DNA from: JAWLDA01 sp041686855
GTDB lineage: Bacteria; Bacillota; Limnochordia; DTU080; RSA5
Direction of reading: 5' to 3'
DNA length: 15,949 bases
Assembly (NCBI GenBank): GCA_041686855.1
Contig: JAWLDA010000026.1
Coordinates: 1 to 15,949, forward strand
Both the position numbers and the translations under genes were made by a program. This document shows, piece by piece, positions 9,446-15,949 of this stretch (positions are counted from its first letter, which is position 1; each line of letters opens with the position of its first letter). The notes under the pieces are model-generated. The model worked only from the letters and a program-made list of their open reading frames with translations, searched no databases and had not been told where the DNA came from.

Positions 9446-10543
9446 TTAAGTGAGTTCGAGGGGAAAGCTCGAGAGGCGTTCGACTCCGTCCTCGGTGACG
9501 AGGTAGTTTTGCTCGAGTCGGATCCCAGCCCTGAGATCGGGATGGTACACCCCAGGTTCCAACGTGAAGGTCATGCCGACCTCAAACATGTCGTCAAAGA
9601 CGGGGTCGACTCGGGGAAGTTCGTGGGCTCGAAGGCCGATTCCGTGTCCACCGTGATGCGGCAGGAGTTTCGCCTCTGGATGTTTGAATCCGGCGAGAAC
9701 CTCCTCCATGCGCCGATGTACCTCTCGTGCCGACACGCCTGGTCCCGCTATTTGTTCACCGACCTCCAACGCTTTGACAACCCATTCCCACGCTTCGAGC
9801 TGTAAGTTAGATGGAGAGCCTCCCACTGCAAACACTCGTGACATGTCCGCCCAATACCCGTGAACGGTGGGAAATGTATCGAGGATGTAGAGTTCGCCCG
9901 CTTCGATGGCGCGGTTACGAGCACGGCCGCCCATACTGTTTGATTGAAAGTCTCCAGCGTAGGGAACGATCGCACCTGCGGAGTTTAGGATGGCGCCGTA
10001 GGCGATCGCAAAGGCCTCGAGCTCGTTGAGTCCGGGGCGTACCGCCTCCTTGAGAGCTTGATACCCCGCTTCGGTCGCTTCGATGGCCTTGCGGATACAT
10101 GCTATTTCGTCGGGGAGCTTCACGCTTTGCATCGCCACGACCGCGTCGTCGATCGCAGTCCACTGTGCACTCACGGTATCTACGATCGCCTGTGGCAAGT
10201 CTTCTTTGCGGTATCCAACACGCTTGCCGTCAAGTTCGTTCAACACTGCTTTGCCGGTTGATACCAAGCGTTGAACGCGATCGAGTTGAACCGTGGCGTA
10301 CACCGCGGCTTCGTATGTGATCACTTCGTCAATCACTGTCTTCTCTTGGGACGGTGTCTCTGCCGCTATGAGAGTGATACGGTCGCCAACGACCAGTGCA
10401 GCGGGATGTTCAGCCTCGCGCAACCATCCGGTGAAGTAATAAATGTCGCGTGGATCGGTGAATACGGCGGCGTCAAGCTGCTCTCTCTTGAGCTGATCCG
10501 CAAGGGCTATCTGCCTCGAACGGCATCCTTCCTGTGTCAGCAT
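9446..10543 (-). CDS. M24 metallopeptidase (Xaa-Pro aminopeptidase/dipeptidase-like)
   Basis: This 365-residue protein has a creatinase-type N-terminal domain (about 1-140) and a pita-bread peptidase domain (about 145-365). All five metal ligands of M24 are visible: Asp222 (ILDTF), Asp233 (GYWADMSRVF), His300 (HHGGHGIGLRAHE), Glu329 (TLEPGVY) and Glu344 (IRLEQNYLV). It should bind two metal ions and cleave X-Pro or related amide bonds in the cytoplasm; some relatives act on non-peptide amidines such as creatine, so the substrate is open. The ATG at 10543 has AGGAGG eight bases upstream; an out-of-frame ATG lies at 10547. It is 49 bases downstream of the esterase and is the last gene of the binding-protein operon. 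Confidence 0.88.
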   Translation of the reverse strand: MLTQEGCRSRQIALADQLKREQLDAAVFTDPRDIYYFTGWLREAEHPAALVVGDRITLIAAETPSQEKTVIDEVITYEAAVYATVQLDRVQRLVSTGKAVLNELDGKRVGYRKEDLPQAIVDTVSAQWTAIDDAVVAMQSVKLPDEIACIRKAIEATEAGYQALKEAVRPGLNELEAFAIAYGAILNSAGAIVPYAGDFQSNSMGGRARNRAIEAGELYILDTFPTVHGYWADMSRVFAVGGSPSNLQLEAWEWVVKALEVGEQIAGPGVSAREVHRRMEEVLAGFKHPEAKLLPHHGGHGIGLRAHELPRVDPVFDDMFEVGMTFTLEPGVYHPDLRAGIRLEQNYLVTEDGVERLSSFPLELT

Positions 10544-10592
10544 CCATGGGTCCTCCTAACATCGTCATAAAAAAGTGTTTGTCTATGTACTA

Positions 10593-11417
10593 CTAGCCTA
10601 CGAAGCCCTGAGCTTTCAGCCACGACGCGCACAGTCCGGTCCACTGACCCGCTTCCGGATTGTCGAGAGCAAGTCCAAGACCATGGCGTCCATGTGGGAA
10701 GACGTGAAGTGAGACAGGCACGCCGCTTTGACGCAATGCACGGGCGTAGTCGAGACTATGCTCGACTGGAACCCCAGCGTCATCGGCGGTATGCCAGATG
10801 AATGTCGGGGGCGTTTCGGAGGTCACCTGGGTCTCGTTTGAAAGGTGATGCAAATCATCAGGGGTGGGCGCATCGCCTAACAAGTTCTTGCGCGATCCAG
10901 AGTGGGCGTAAGGTGCACTCATGCTGATCACTGGGTAGCACAGGATCGCAAAGTCGGGCCGGCAACTCGCGCTATTGACGGGATCGCGCGACGTCATATC
11001 GCCCCCGTCCCAGTGGGTAGAGAGCGTCGCCGCCAGGTGTCCACCGGCAGAGAAGCCGAGTATCCCAATACGATTCGGCTCGATGCCCCACTCGGTCGAA
11101 TGATGTCGGACGAGTCGCAAGGCCCGCTGGGCATCGCTCAACGGCTCAGGATGTTTGTGCGGAGCCACCCGGTAGTGCAAGACGAGCGCTGAGATCCCTA
11201 AGCTGTTCAACCAGTGGGCGATCGGGTCGCCTTCGTGGTCTGCTCGCCTTGCGTATCCACCGCCGGGGCAGACGACCACTGCGCTGCGAGCGTTTTCGAC
11301 TAGAAATGGAACCAGATGAGGCGGCATTGCCTCCGTATGGTGAGGTGCGTGGGGGGAGTCGGGCTCCCACAAGGGGATCGTCGACGATGGAATTGGGTTT
11401 TTTCCTGCCATAGGCAT
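10593..11417 (-). CDS. alpha/beta-hydrolase, acetyl-esterase-like
   Basis: This 274-residue serine hydrolase belongs to the esterase/lipase (Aes, BD-FAE) group. The oxyanion loop is CPGGGYARRADHEG (50-63), the nucleophile is Ser123 in GFSAGGH, the acid is Asp212 or Asp213 in HTADDAGVP, and the base is His245 in FPHGRHG. Relatives remove acetyl or other acyl groups from carbohydrates, which suits a sugar operon; the actual substrate is unknown. It has no signal peptide. I chose the ATG at 11417 because a GAAAGGG-type site lies about nine bases upstream and the conserved domain begins shortly after. The frame stays open back into the preceding gene, but that extension is not protein-like. A second ATG is two codons in. 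It is separated from the Gfo/Idh/MocA gene by 170 bases and from the M24 gene by 49. Confidence 0.85.
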   Translation of the reverse strand: MPMAGKNPIPSSTIPLWEPDSPHAPHHTEAMPPHLVPFLVENARSAVVVCPGGGYARRADHEGDPIAHWLNSLGISALVLHYRVAPHKHPEPLSDAQRALRLVRHHSTEWGIEPNRIGILGFSAGGHLAATLSTHWDGGDMTSRDPVNSASCRPDFAILCYPVISMSAPYAHSGSRKNLLGDAPTPDDLHHLSNETQVTSETPPTFIWHTADDAGVPVEHSLDYARALRQSGVPVSLHVFPHGRHGLGLALDNPEAGQWTGLCASWLKAQGFVG

Positions 11418-11560
11418 GAGCTTACGCCCTTTCGATACGTGTCGTAGCGGAGACTCTTGTCCCGCCTTTCGCCATCGGCGTTCTTCGCTCATATTTACGA
11501 CACGCGCGTGCCTACATCCCTTTGTTTCAACAATCACTGATGGAACGCCACACTTCCTGC

Positions 11561-11587
11561 GCGTGAGCGACTGCGGAGTCGCCACGC
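11561..11587 (-). terminator. intercistronic hairpin directly after the Gfo/Idh/MocA stop
   Basis: GCGTG (11561-11565) and GCGACT (11567-11572) pair with AGTCGC (11577-11582) and CACGC (11583-11587): 11 base pairs, one bulged A and a GCGG loop. On the minus strand it begins at the base after the stop codon. No T-run follows, so it could be a processing or stability element, or a partial terminator before the esterase gene. Confidence 0.5.
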
Positions 11588-12832
11588 TCATTCTCCGCGA
11601 TACCCCATTTCCGCCCACACCTTGCGGGCATAGGCGACCGCTTCCGGAGAGGGGCGAATCTCTCCGAGGATACTCGGCCACGGTTGGCCGGGGCGACGAT
11701 CTTCGGGAAACGGAGACCAATCGTCGTCTTGGTGGGCTTGGCGCGTTGACTCGTCGCGGAAGTCGGGGACCTCGTACGGAGCTCCGTTATCAAGAGCCGA
11801 CTTCCAGGCCAAAATCCCAACGACAGACATGGCAAGACCTCGGTACACGTCGAGATAGGGTTGTTTACCGGAGCGGATCGCCTCCGCGAAATAGAATGAC
11901 GTCCAAAAGTCGCCGCCCCCGTGTCCTGCACGCCGCGCGTAGGTGGCATGATGCGGAAAATCGGGGCGATAGGTCCGTTCGAACGGTTCTCCTGGCTCTC
12001 GATCCCACGGCTCATGGAGCACGCGCACCTGCTCGCTTCCAACCGTCTCCATCATTCCGCGGGTGCCATGAAATCGGTAGTACACCCGATGTCCAGCTAG
12101 ACCTAATCCAAAGAGGCGAAAGACCGCACCGTTATCCATGCGGCAAAGAGCGCAAAATCCGTCGTCGCGACGGCGAACACTGATTGGAACGTTCTTCGAC
12201 TCGGTACGGGGAATCGAGAGGGCGTTGACCTGCACCGGCATTGTATCCGTCGTCATCATCAAGGGTGCGAGCGCGTGGGTGCAGTAGTACGTGGGTGGAA
12301 TGTGGTGGCGCCAGTGGTTGAGTCCCGGCGCCAGTCGCAGACGACCGTTCAGGTCAATGGGGTGATTGTACTCCCCTTCAGCATAACGCACTTCTCCGAT
12401 CTCGTTTGCTTGGTAGAGGTGGCGCAGCTCTTGGCAGTTGAGGCGATAGGGGTAGTTTTCGGCAAAGAAGTAAATCTTGCCGCTCGCTTCGACAGCGCGG
12501 GCGAGGGCCACCCCCTCGCCGAGCGTCTTGCACGCTGCCGTCTCACTCATCACGTGTCTTCCGGACTCTAGTGCCCGTATGGCCAACGGCGCGTGCTCGT
12601 GGAAGTAGTTGGCGAGGACGACCGCGTCCATTTCATGTTCAAGGAACCTTTCATAATCGGTGTACGCGGCGACACCGTACTCCTGCGCCACTTCGTTCAA
12701 TTTGCTCTCCCACGTATCGCACAACGCAACAAGCTCCATGCCCACTTGGTCGGCCGTTCGAGCGAAACTGCGGCCGCGTCCGATGCCGACGACGCCCACG
12801 CGAATGGGACGGTCGTGCGTGCTCGATTTCAT
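11588..12832 (-). CDS. Gfo/Idh/MocA-family protein, GH109-like
   Basis: This 414-residue protein has an N-terminal Rossmann domain with VGVVGIGRGRSFA (12-24) for NAD(P) and ALCD at the end of beta-2. The second domain contains AENYPYR (124-130), EYNHP (154-158) and THALAP (185-190). The usual catalytic EKP motif reads E97-T98-A99, so the Lys of ordinary Gfo/Idh dehydrogenases is absent. That change, the AENYxY motif and the late GHGGGDF (303-309) recall GH109, where NAD is used in a redox-assisted hydrolysis of alpha-N-acetylgalactosaminides. Either a sugar dehydrogenase/isomerase or a GH109-like glycosidase is possible. It has no signal peptide, whereas several GH109 enzymes are exported. 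The ATG at 12832 has AAGGAG nine bases upstream; a TTG one codon earlier is less likely. It follows the binding-protein gene by 31 bases, implying one operon. Confidence 0.88.
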   Translation of the reverse strand: MKSSTHDRPIRVGVVGIGRGRSFARTADQVGMELVALCDTWESKLNEVAQEYGVAAYTDYERFLEHEMDAVVLANYFHEHAPLAIRALESGRHVMSETAACKTLGEGVALARAVEASGKIYFFAENYPYRLNCQELRHLYQANEIGEVRYAEGEYNHPIDLNGRLRLAPGLNHWRHHIPPTYYCTHALAPLMMTTDTMPVQVNALSIPRTESKNVPISVRRRDDGFCALCRMDNGAVFRLFGLGLAGHRVYYRFHGTRGMMETVGSEQVRVLHEPWDREPGEPFERTYRPDFPHHATYARRAGHGGGDFWTSFYFAEAIRSGKQPYLDVYRGLAMSVVGILAWKSALDNGAPYEVPDFRDESTRQAHQDDDWSPFPEDRRPGQPWPSILGEIRPSPEAVAYARKVWAEMGYRGE

Positions 12833-12863
12833 CAAGAATCTCTCCTTCGTCGAAGCGGCAACG

Positions 12864-14186
12864 TTAGCGAGAGCGAGTCTCTTCTAGGAGCGCTTGTATC
12901 GTACGATCGACCTCCTCAAGTGCCGCTCGAGGGGCGAGTTGTTTGTTGATCACTTGACCGATCGTGGCATTCACTGCTGATGTCAGTTCGCCCAGGACGG
13001 GGATCTTTGGCCAGGCCCGTGCCCGGAGGAGCACGTCGAGGTGTTGCGCGACCAACTCCTGCGGCATCCAATCGGGGAAAAGATCCTCATTGAGCGCTCG
13101 CAAGTTTAAGGCAATCGAAGAGCTCGGGTGGCCGGTGCGTGTCAAGGAGCGCTTAAGGAAGCCTTCGCCGACGGTGCTATGCACCACAAACATAGCTGCC
13201 TCCAGCGGATGCTCCGATCCCTTGACGACTACGTGGGCGTCCGTGTGTGTCACAATCCCCTTGGGCCCCCAGTTCGGGTCGCCCATCTGAGGCGGTGGAG
13301 CAAAGCCGTACTCCCAGTCCGGCGCGGCGTCTTGCGCAGCGTAGAAGTGATAGTGGGAGAAGAGGGCCATCCCCTGATTCCCAAGGTAGAGGGGGTTACT
13401 CCCACCACCAGAGAATTTTTGTTGCCAGGCGCTGACGGACCCAGCGCCGCCGTAGCGGTCGTAGAGGTCCTCGATCCACGACAGGGCTGCTACGTTGGCG
13501 TCCGCTGTGGCGGTGATTTTGCCGCTCTCTTCGTCGTAGAAGCCGCCGCCCCAATGGTAGGCCCAATTAAACAGGCCGCCCCAGATGCCAGCGGGAAGGA
13601 AACCGACTCGCTCGAGATTGCCGGACGAATCAAATTGCGTTAAACGGCGGCTGTACTCCAGGAGGAGGTTCTCGTCGGACCACCCCTCTACGTCCGCCAG
13701 CCCCACTGCATCGAAGGCATCTCGACTCCACACGAGCGATGTGGGTTGAGCGGCGGTGGGTAACCCCCAAATGTTCCCACTGTACTCCATTGAGCTGAGA
13801 AACCCTGGAATGAGCTCTGCCGGCTTCCATTCCGGAATACGTTCCAGGTATGGGTCGAGAGGCTCGAGGACACCGTCTGAATAACCGATCAAGCGGTGGA
13901 CGCCAAAGATATGAGCGACATCCGGGGCCGTTCCGCCGGCTACGGCAACCGGCAACTTGGTGTGAAGATCAGCCACTCGGTTAACGATCACCTTGATGTG
14001 CGGATAATCTTCCATAAATGCTTCGGCGGCTAGCTCCATACCCACGTCCCAGGGAGGACCGTAGGGATGCCAGAATTCGATTTCGACCGGCTCTTGGGCC
14101 ACAGCTCCAATCGCCCACACGAGCAAAAGGAAAGAGACTACCAATGCCGTCAATCCAAGACGCGAGCGTGTGTCCACCTGAGACAT
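12864..14186 (-). CDS. ABC transporter sugar-binding protein (extracellular family 1)
   Basis: This 440-residue protein is a periplasmic sugar-binding protein of the SBP_bac_1 type. Residues 1-30 form a Sec signal peptide (positive DTRSR, then the hydrophobic LTALVVSFLLLVWAIGAVA) with an AVA/QE cleavage site and no lipobox cysteine. The mature protein starts with VEIEFWHPYGPP, a typical first strand, followed by VAVAGGTAPDVAHIFG, GNIWGLPTAAQP and SLVWSRDAFDAVGL. Its aromatic-rich middle (FNWAYHWGGGFYD, FSHYHFYAAQDAAP) fits carbohydrate binding. The ATG at 14186 has a GGAGG-type site eight to nine bases upstream; a TTG one codon earlier is less likely. It is the first gene of the operon running to the M24 peptidase. 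No permease or ATPase gene is in the window. The ligand is unknown. Confidence 0.92.
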   Translation of the reverse strand: MSQVDTRSRLGLTALVVSFLLLVWAIGAVAQEPVEIEFWHPYGPPWDVGMELAAEAFMEDYPHIKVIVNRVADLHTKLPVAVAGGTAPDVAHIFGVHRLIGYSDGVLEPLDPYLERIPEWKPAELIPGFLSSMEYSGNIWGLPTAAQPTSLVWSRDAFDAVGLADVEGWSDENLLLEYSRRLTQFDSSGNLERVGFLPAGIWGGLFNWAYHWGGGFYDEESGKITATADANVAALSWIEDLYDRYGGAGSVSAWQQKFSGGGSNPLYLGNQGMALFSHYHFYAAQDAAPDWEYGFAPPPQMGDPNWGPKGIVTHTDAHVVVKGSEHPLEAAMFVVHSTVGEGFLKRSLTRTGHPSSSIALNLRALNEDLFPDWMPQELVAQHLDVLLRARAWPKIPVLGELTSAVNATIGQVINKQLAPRAALEEVDRTIQALLEETRSR

Positions 14187-14398
14187 CAAGACTCCTCCTC
14201 GTTGCGTGATCCCAGCGCTGACTTCGACTGGTTTGGTATGTATTATGAAATGCGAGGGACTATCCCTCTCGAAAAGTGGCTATAAATCAGAACTGTCTGT
14301 TTAATGTGCGGATACTTCGACGAAATGGACGAAACACAGGAGGAAGGTGCGTTTATCGCCTGAAAAATAAATTCATTGTTTATACGGAGGTGGGGGCC
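14187..14398. promoter_or_regulatory. divergent promoter region of the binding-protein operon and ceramidase-like gene
   Basis: On the plus strand TATAAA (14281-14286) is a likely -10 for the ceramidase-like gene. On the minus strand TAATAC (14245-14240) is a likely -10 for the binding protein. Counting 17 bases upstream puts the -35 hexamers at 14258-14263 and 14263-14268, both inside the palindrome listed next; neither resembles TTGACA, which suggests activator dependence. The plus-strand leader of about 105 bases holds two short frames (14325-14363 and 14347-14370). Confidence 0.5.
14254..14268. promoter_or_regulatory. perfect palindrome, candidate shared operator
   Basis: GAGGGA (14254-14259), CTA, TCCCTC (14263-14268) is a perfect six-base inverted repeat with a three-base centre. 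Such a site between divergent genes, over both presumed -35 positions, is typical of a dimeric regulator controlling both directions. No regulator gene for it is seen nearby. Confidence 0.45.
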
Positions 14399-15784
14399 AT
14401 GCCATTACGAGCAGGGAGCGCTCGCATCGACATAACGCCGCCGGTCGGGATTGCACACGCTAATTGGGGAGCCGCCGTCCATGAGCGGGCCGAAGGTGTA
14501 GACATGCCATTGTGGGCGACGGCACTGGTTCTAAAAAAGAGTGGTGACCAGCCGGTCGCAGTTGTGGACCTGGATCTCCTCCACCTGCCAACGGCGAAAT
14601 GTGACGCAATACGGGACCGAGTGCGAGAGTTGACGGGAATAGCGCATGAGCGGATTCGCATCTCGTGGACGCACACGCACTCTGGACCTACTCTCTCAGA
14701 ATCGACGTGGGTGCGCGGTGGCGTCGAGATGATTGGTCCGTACGTCAACTCGTTAGCAGACCGCGTTGCGGGGATCGTTTGGGAGGCTCTCCAACGCACG
14801 AGCCCGGTCCGATTGTCGTACACGACCGGCGCCTGTCGTGTGAACGTAAATAGGCGCCTGAGGCTGCCGGAGGGGCGGATCGTTGTCGGTCAAAATCCGG
14901 AAGGTTTCGTCGACCCGACCCTCAACGTTCTTCGGTTCGACCGAGAGGACGCGCCACCTATTTGCCTAGTAGGGTACGCCTGCCACCCTACGATCATGGC
15001 TCACCGAAATCGCTTAATTACGCCGGATTTCCCAGGGGTCGTGAAACGGGTGGTAGAGGCGTCGCTCGGCGGACATACGCTCTTTTTGCAAGGATCGGCG
15101 GGAAATCAGTGTTCCGTGGAGGACCTGACGTCCAATCCAATGAGTTATCGCCGGGTAGGTTCGGTGATCGGCCACGCCGCCGCCGAACTGGCATGGGCGT
15201 GTACGACACCGCCGCGTCCGATGGTCTTTGATGAGGTAGTCGAGTCCGGCGCCCCACTCGGACTCTTCCGACTTCAATCGGATCGGGGTGTAGAGACGAA
15301 GTTGGTGGCCCAGGAGCACCGGATTGCTTTACCGGTCCGGCGACTTCCACCTTACAAGGAGCTCGAGCGGGATTACTTACGCTTGAAAGACGAACTCGAG
15401 TCGCTCCGGCGAAAGGGAGCGGACGATCAGTCAATTCGAAACGCGACGTATCAGGCGAAGCGAGCCAGTCACATTCTCCGGCTGGCGGAGGAGACGCAAG
15501 GGGCCGACGAGATCGAGATGCCGGTACAATTCATCCGTATCGGAGATGCGGTATTGATCTCCACGCCGGCGGAGCTCTTCGCCGAGATTGGCAGCGCGAT
15601 TCGGAAGGCGTCACCGTTCCCGTGGACCCTGGTCTCAGGCTACAGCAACGGCGTCATGGGTTACTTCCCAACAGAGCAGGCCTTTCGTGAAGGCGGCTAC
15701 GAAGTGGAGACGAGTCCCTTCACCGGCGCAGCCCAGGCGCGACTCGTTGAAGGGATCGTCTCACTCCTAGAGCGGCTACACTAG
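14399..15784 (+). CDS. neutral/alkaline ceramidase-like hydrolase
   Basis: This 461-residue protein resembles the neutral/alkaline non-lysosomal ceramidase N-terminal domain. It starts AGSARIDITPP (5-15), has the metal motif SWTHTHSGP (89-97), ACHPTIMAHRNRLITPDFPG with a likely zinc ligand His196, and QGSAGNQ (231-237). ISTPAELFAEIG (387-398) holds the likely Glu ligand (Glu392) and GYFPT the likely Tyr (Tyr422), aligned by eye to bacterial neutral ceramidase. Classic ceramidases are about 650-700 residues and exported; this one lacks the C-terminal domain and a signal peptide. It therefore probably hydrolyses a soluble amide or N-acyl sugar rather than membrane ceramide (inference). The ATG at 14399 has GGAGG eight bases upstream; the frame is open further up but that stretch is AT-rich and unlike the family. 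It is divergent from the binding-protein operon. Confidence 0.85.
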   Translation: MPLRAGSARIDITPPVGIAHANWGAAVHERAEGVDMPLWATALVLKKSGDQPVAVVDLDLLHLPTAKCDAIRDRVRELTGIAHERIRISWTHTHSGPTLSESTWVRGGVEMIGPYVNSLADRVAGIVWEALQRTSPVRLSYTTGACRVNVNRRLRLPEGRIVVGQNPEGFVDPTLNVLRFDREDAPPICLVGYACHPTIMAHRNRLITPDFPGVVKRVVEASLGGHTLFLQGSAGNQCSVEDLTSNPMSYRRVGSVIGHAAAELAWACTTPPRPMVFDEVVESGAPLGLFRLQSDRGVETKLVAQEHRIALPVRRLPPYKELERDYLRLKDELESLRRKGADDQSIRNATYQAKRASHILRLAEETQGADEIEMPVQFIRIGDAVLISTPAELFAEIGSAIRKASPFPWTLVSGYSNGVMGYFPTEQAFREGGYEVETSPFTGAAQARLVEGIVSLLERLH

Positions 15785-15810
15785 GTGGGACCGCATCACC
15801 CGCGGCCACC
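15784..15810 (+). terminator. hairpin abutting the ceramidase-like stop codon
   Basis: GGTGG (15784-15788) pairs with CCACC (15806-15810) and CCGC (15791-15794) with GCGG (15802-15805). There is a GA bulge and a seven-base loop. The stem begins at the last base of the TAG. No T-run follows. Confidence 0.45.
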
Positions 15811-15949
15811 CGTCGCCCGTTGACAACCATGGTTTGCGATGGCGCGGTCGGCTAGGAGCCTGTGTGAGTAAACCCACACTTTGACTCATCGAACCTTGAC
15901 AACTGAATAGCGAATACCCGATGCACTGGTGTCCACTGACGCTACCACT
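15811..15949. other. right-end intergenic sequence
   Basis: I see no gene here. It contains an AGCCTGTGTG...CCCACAC stretch with weak dyad symmetry near 15858-15878 and a consensus-like TTGACA near 15896. No good -10 box follows at the right distance. Whatever it may drive lies outside the window. Confidence 0.4.

Noticed and set aside
11418..11720. Upstream extension of the esterase frame
   Set aside because: It would overlap the end of the Gfo/Idh/MocA gene, and its translation is unlike any esterase N-terminus. The ATG at 11417 has a plausible ribosome binding site.
11416..12183. Plus-strand open frame (255 codons) opposite the Gfo/Idh/MocA gene
   Set aside because: Arg-rich and motif-free; it mirrors a well-supported minus-strand gene.
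14276..14398. N-terminal extension of the ceramidase-like protein
   Set aside because: The stretch is AT-rich leader sequence containing the presumed -10 box, and the ATG at 14399 has a strong GGAGG site.
15890..15922. TTGACAACTGAATAGCGAA-like tail resembling sequences seen before 23S rRNA genes or in CRISPR leaders
   Set aside because: The likeness is by eye to a short motif. There is no rRNA or repeat in the window and the sequence ends too soon to test it.

Overview
This window comes from a bacterium of moderate to moderately high GC content. Its genes are tightly packed and use canonical AGGAGG-type ribosome binding sites. I see no rRNA, tRNA, CRISPR array, insertion sequence or phage gene. 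The single solute-binding protein has a plain Sec signal peptide with no lipobox cysteine, which fits a diderm cell better than a typical Gram-positive one. The mix of GH127, a GH109-like Gfo/Idh/MocA protein, a ceramidase-like hydrolase, a beta-propeller protein and a stand-alone phosphoesterase is the kind of catabolic repertoire found in uncultured, glycan-degrading environmental bacteria. The exact phylum cannot be read from the sequence.

Layout. Positions 1-316 hold at most the last codons of a plus-strand gene, then non-coding sequence. A minus-strand beta-propeller protein (317-1717) follows. Next is a minus-strand block: a membrane-anchored DUF6544/DUF6920-like protein (1920-2765), a terminator-like hairpin (2907-2934), and a compact three-gene operon of an ArsR regulator (6079), an SRPBCC/AHSA1-like protein and a short UvrA-type ABC ATPase (ending at 2959). 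A good sigma70-type promoter lies upstream of arsR, and its spacer contains a CACCA-type palindrome. A minus-strand calcineurin-like phosphoesterase (6164-7237) is divergent from a plus-strand GH127 enzyme (7408-9363).

The next minus-strand unit reads, in transcription order, sugar solute-binding protein (14186), Gfo/Idh/MocA protein (12832), alpha/beta-hydrolase esterase (11417) and M24 peptidase (ending at 9446). It is divergent from a plus-strand neutral-ceramidase-like hydrolase (14399-15784). The divergent spacer holds a perfect GAGGGA-N3-TCCCTC palindrome at the presumed -35 positions of both promoters, so it is a good candidate for a shared operator.

How the genes may work together. 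The right half looks like a carbohydrate or glycoconjugate uptake and breakdown locus: binding protein, deacylating esterase, oxidoreductase or NAD-dependent glycosidase, GH127 arabinofuranosidase, an amide hydrolase of the ceramidase fold and a peptidase. No ABC permease or ATPase for the binding protein is in the window. The ArsR-SRPBCC-UvrA operon looks like a separate stress- or drug-response cassette. Its UvrA protein keeps both ATPases and the zinc modules but lacks the roughly 150-residue UvrB-binding insertion. Several gene ends carry GC-rich hairpins without a following T-run.
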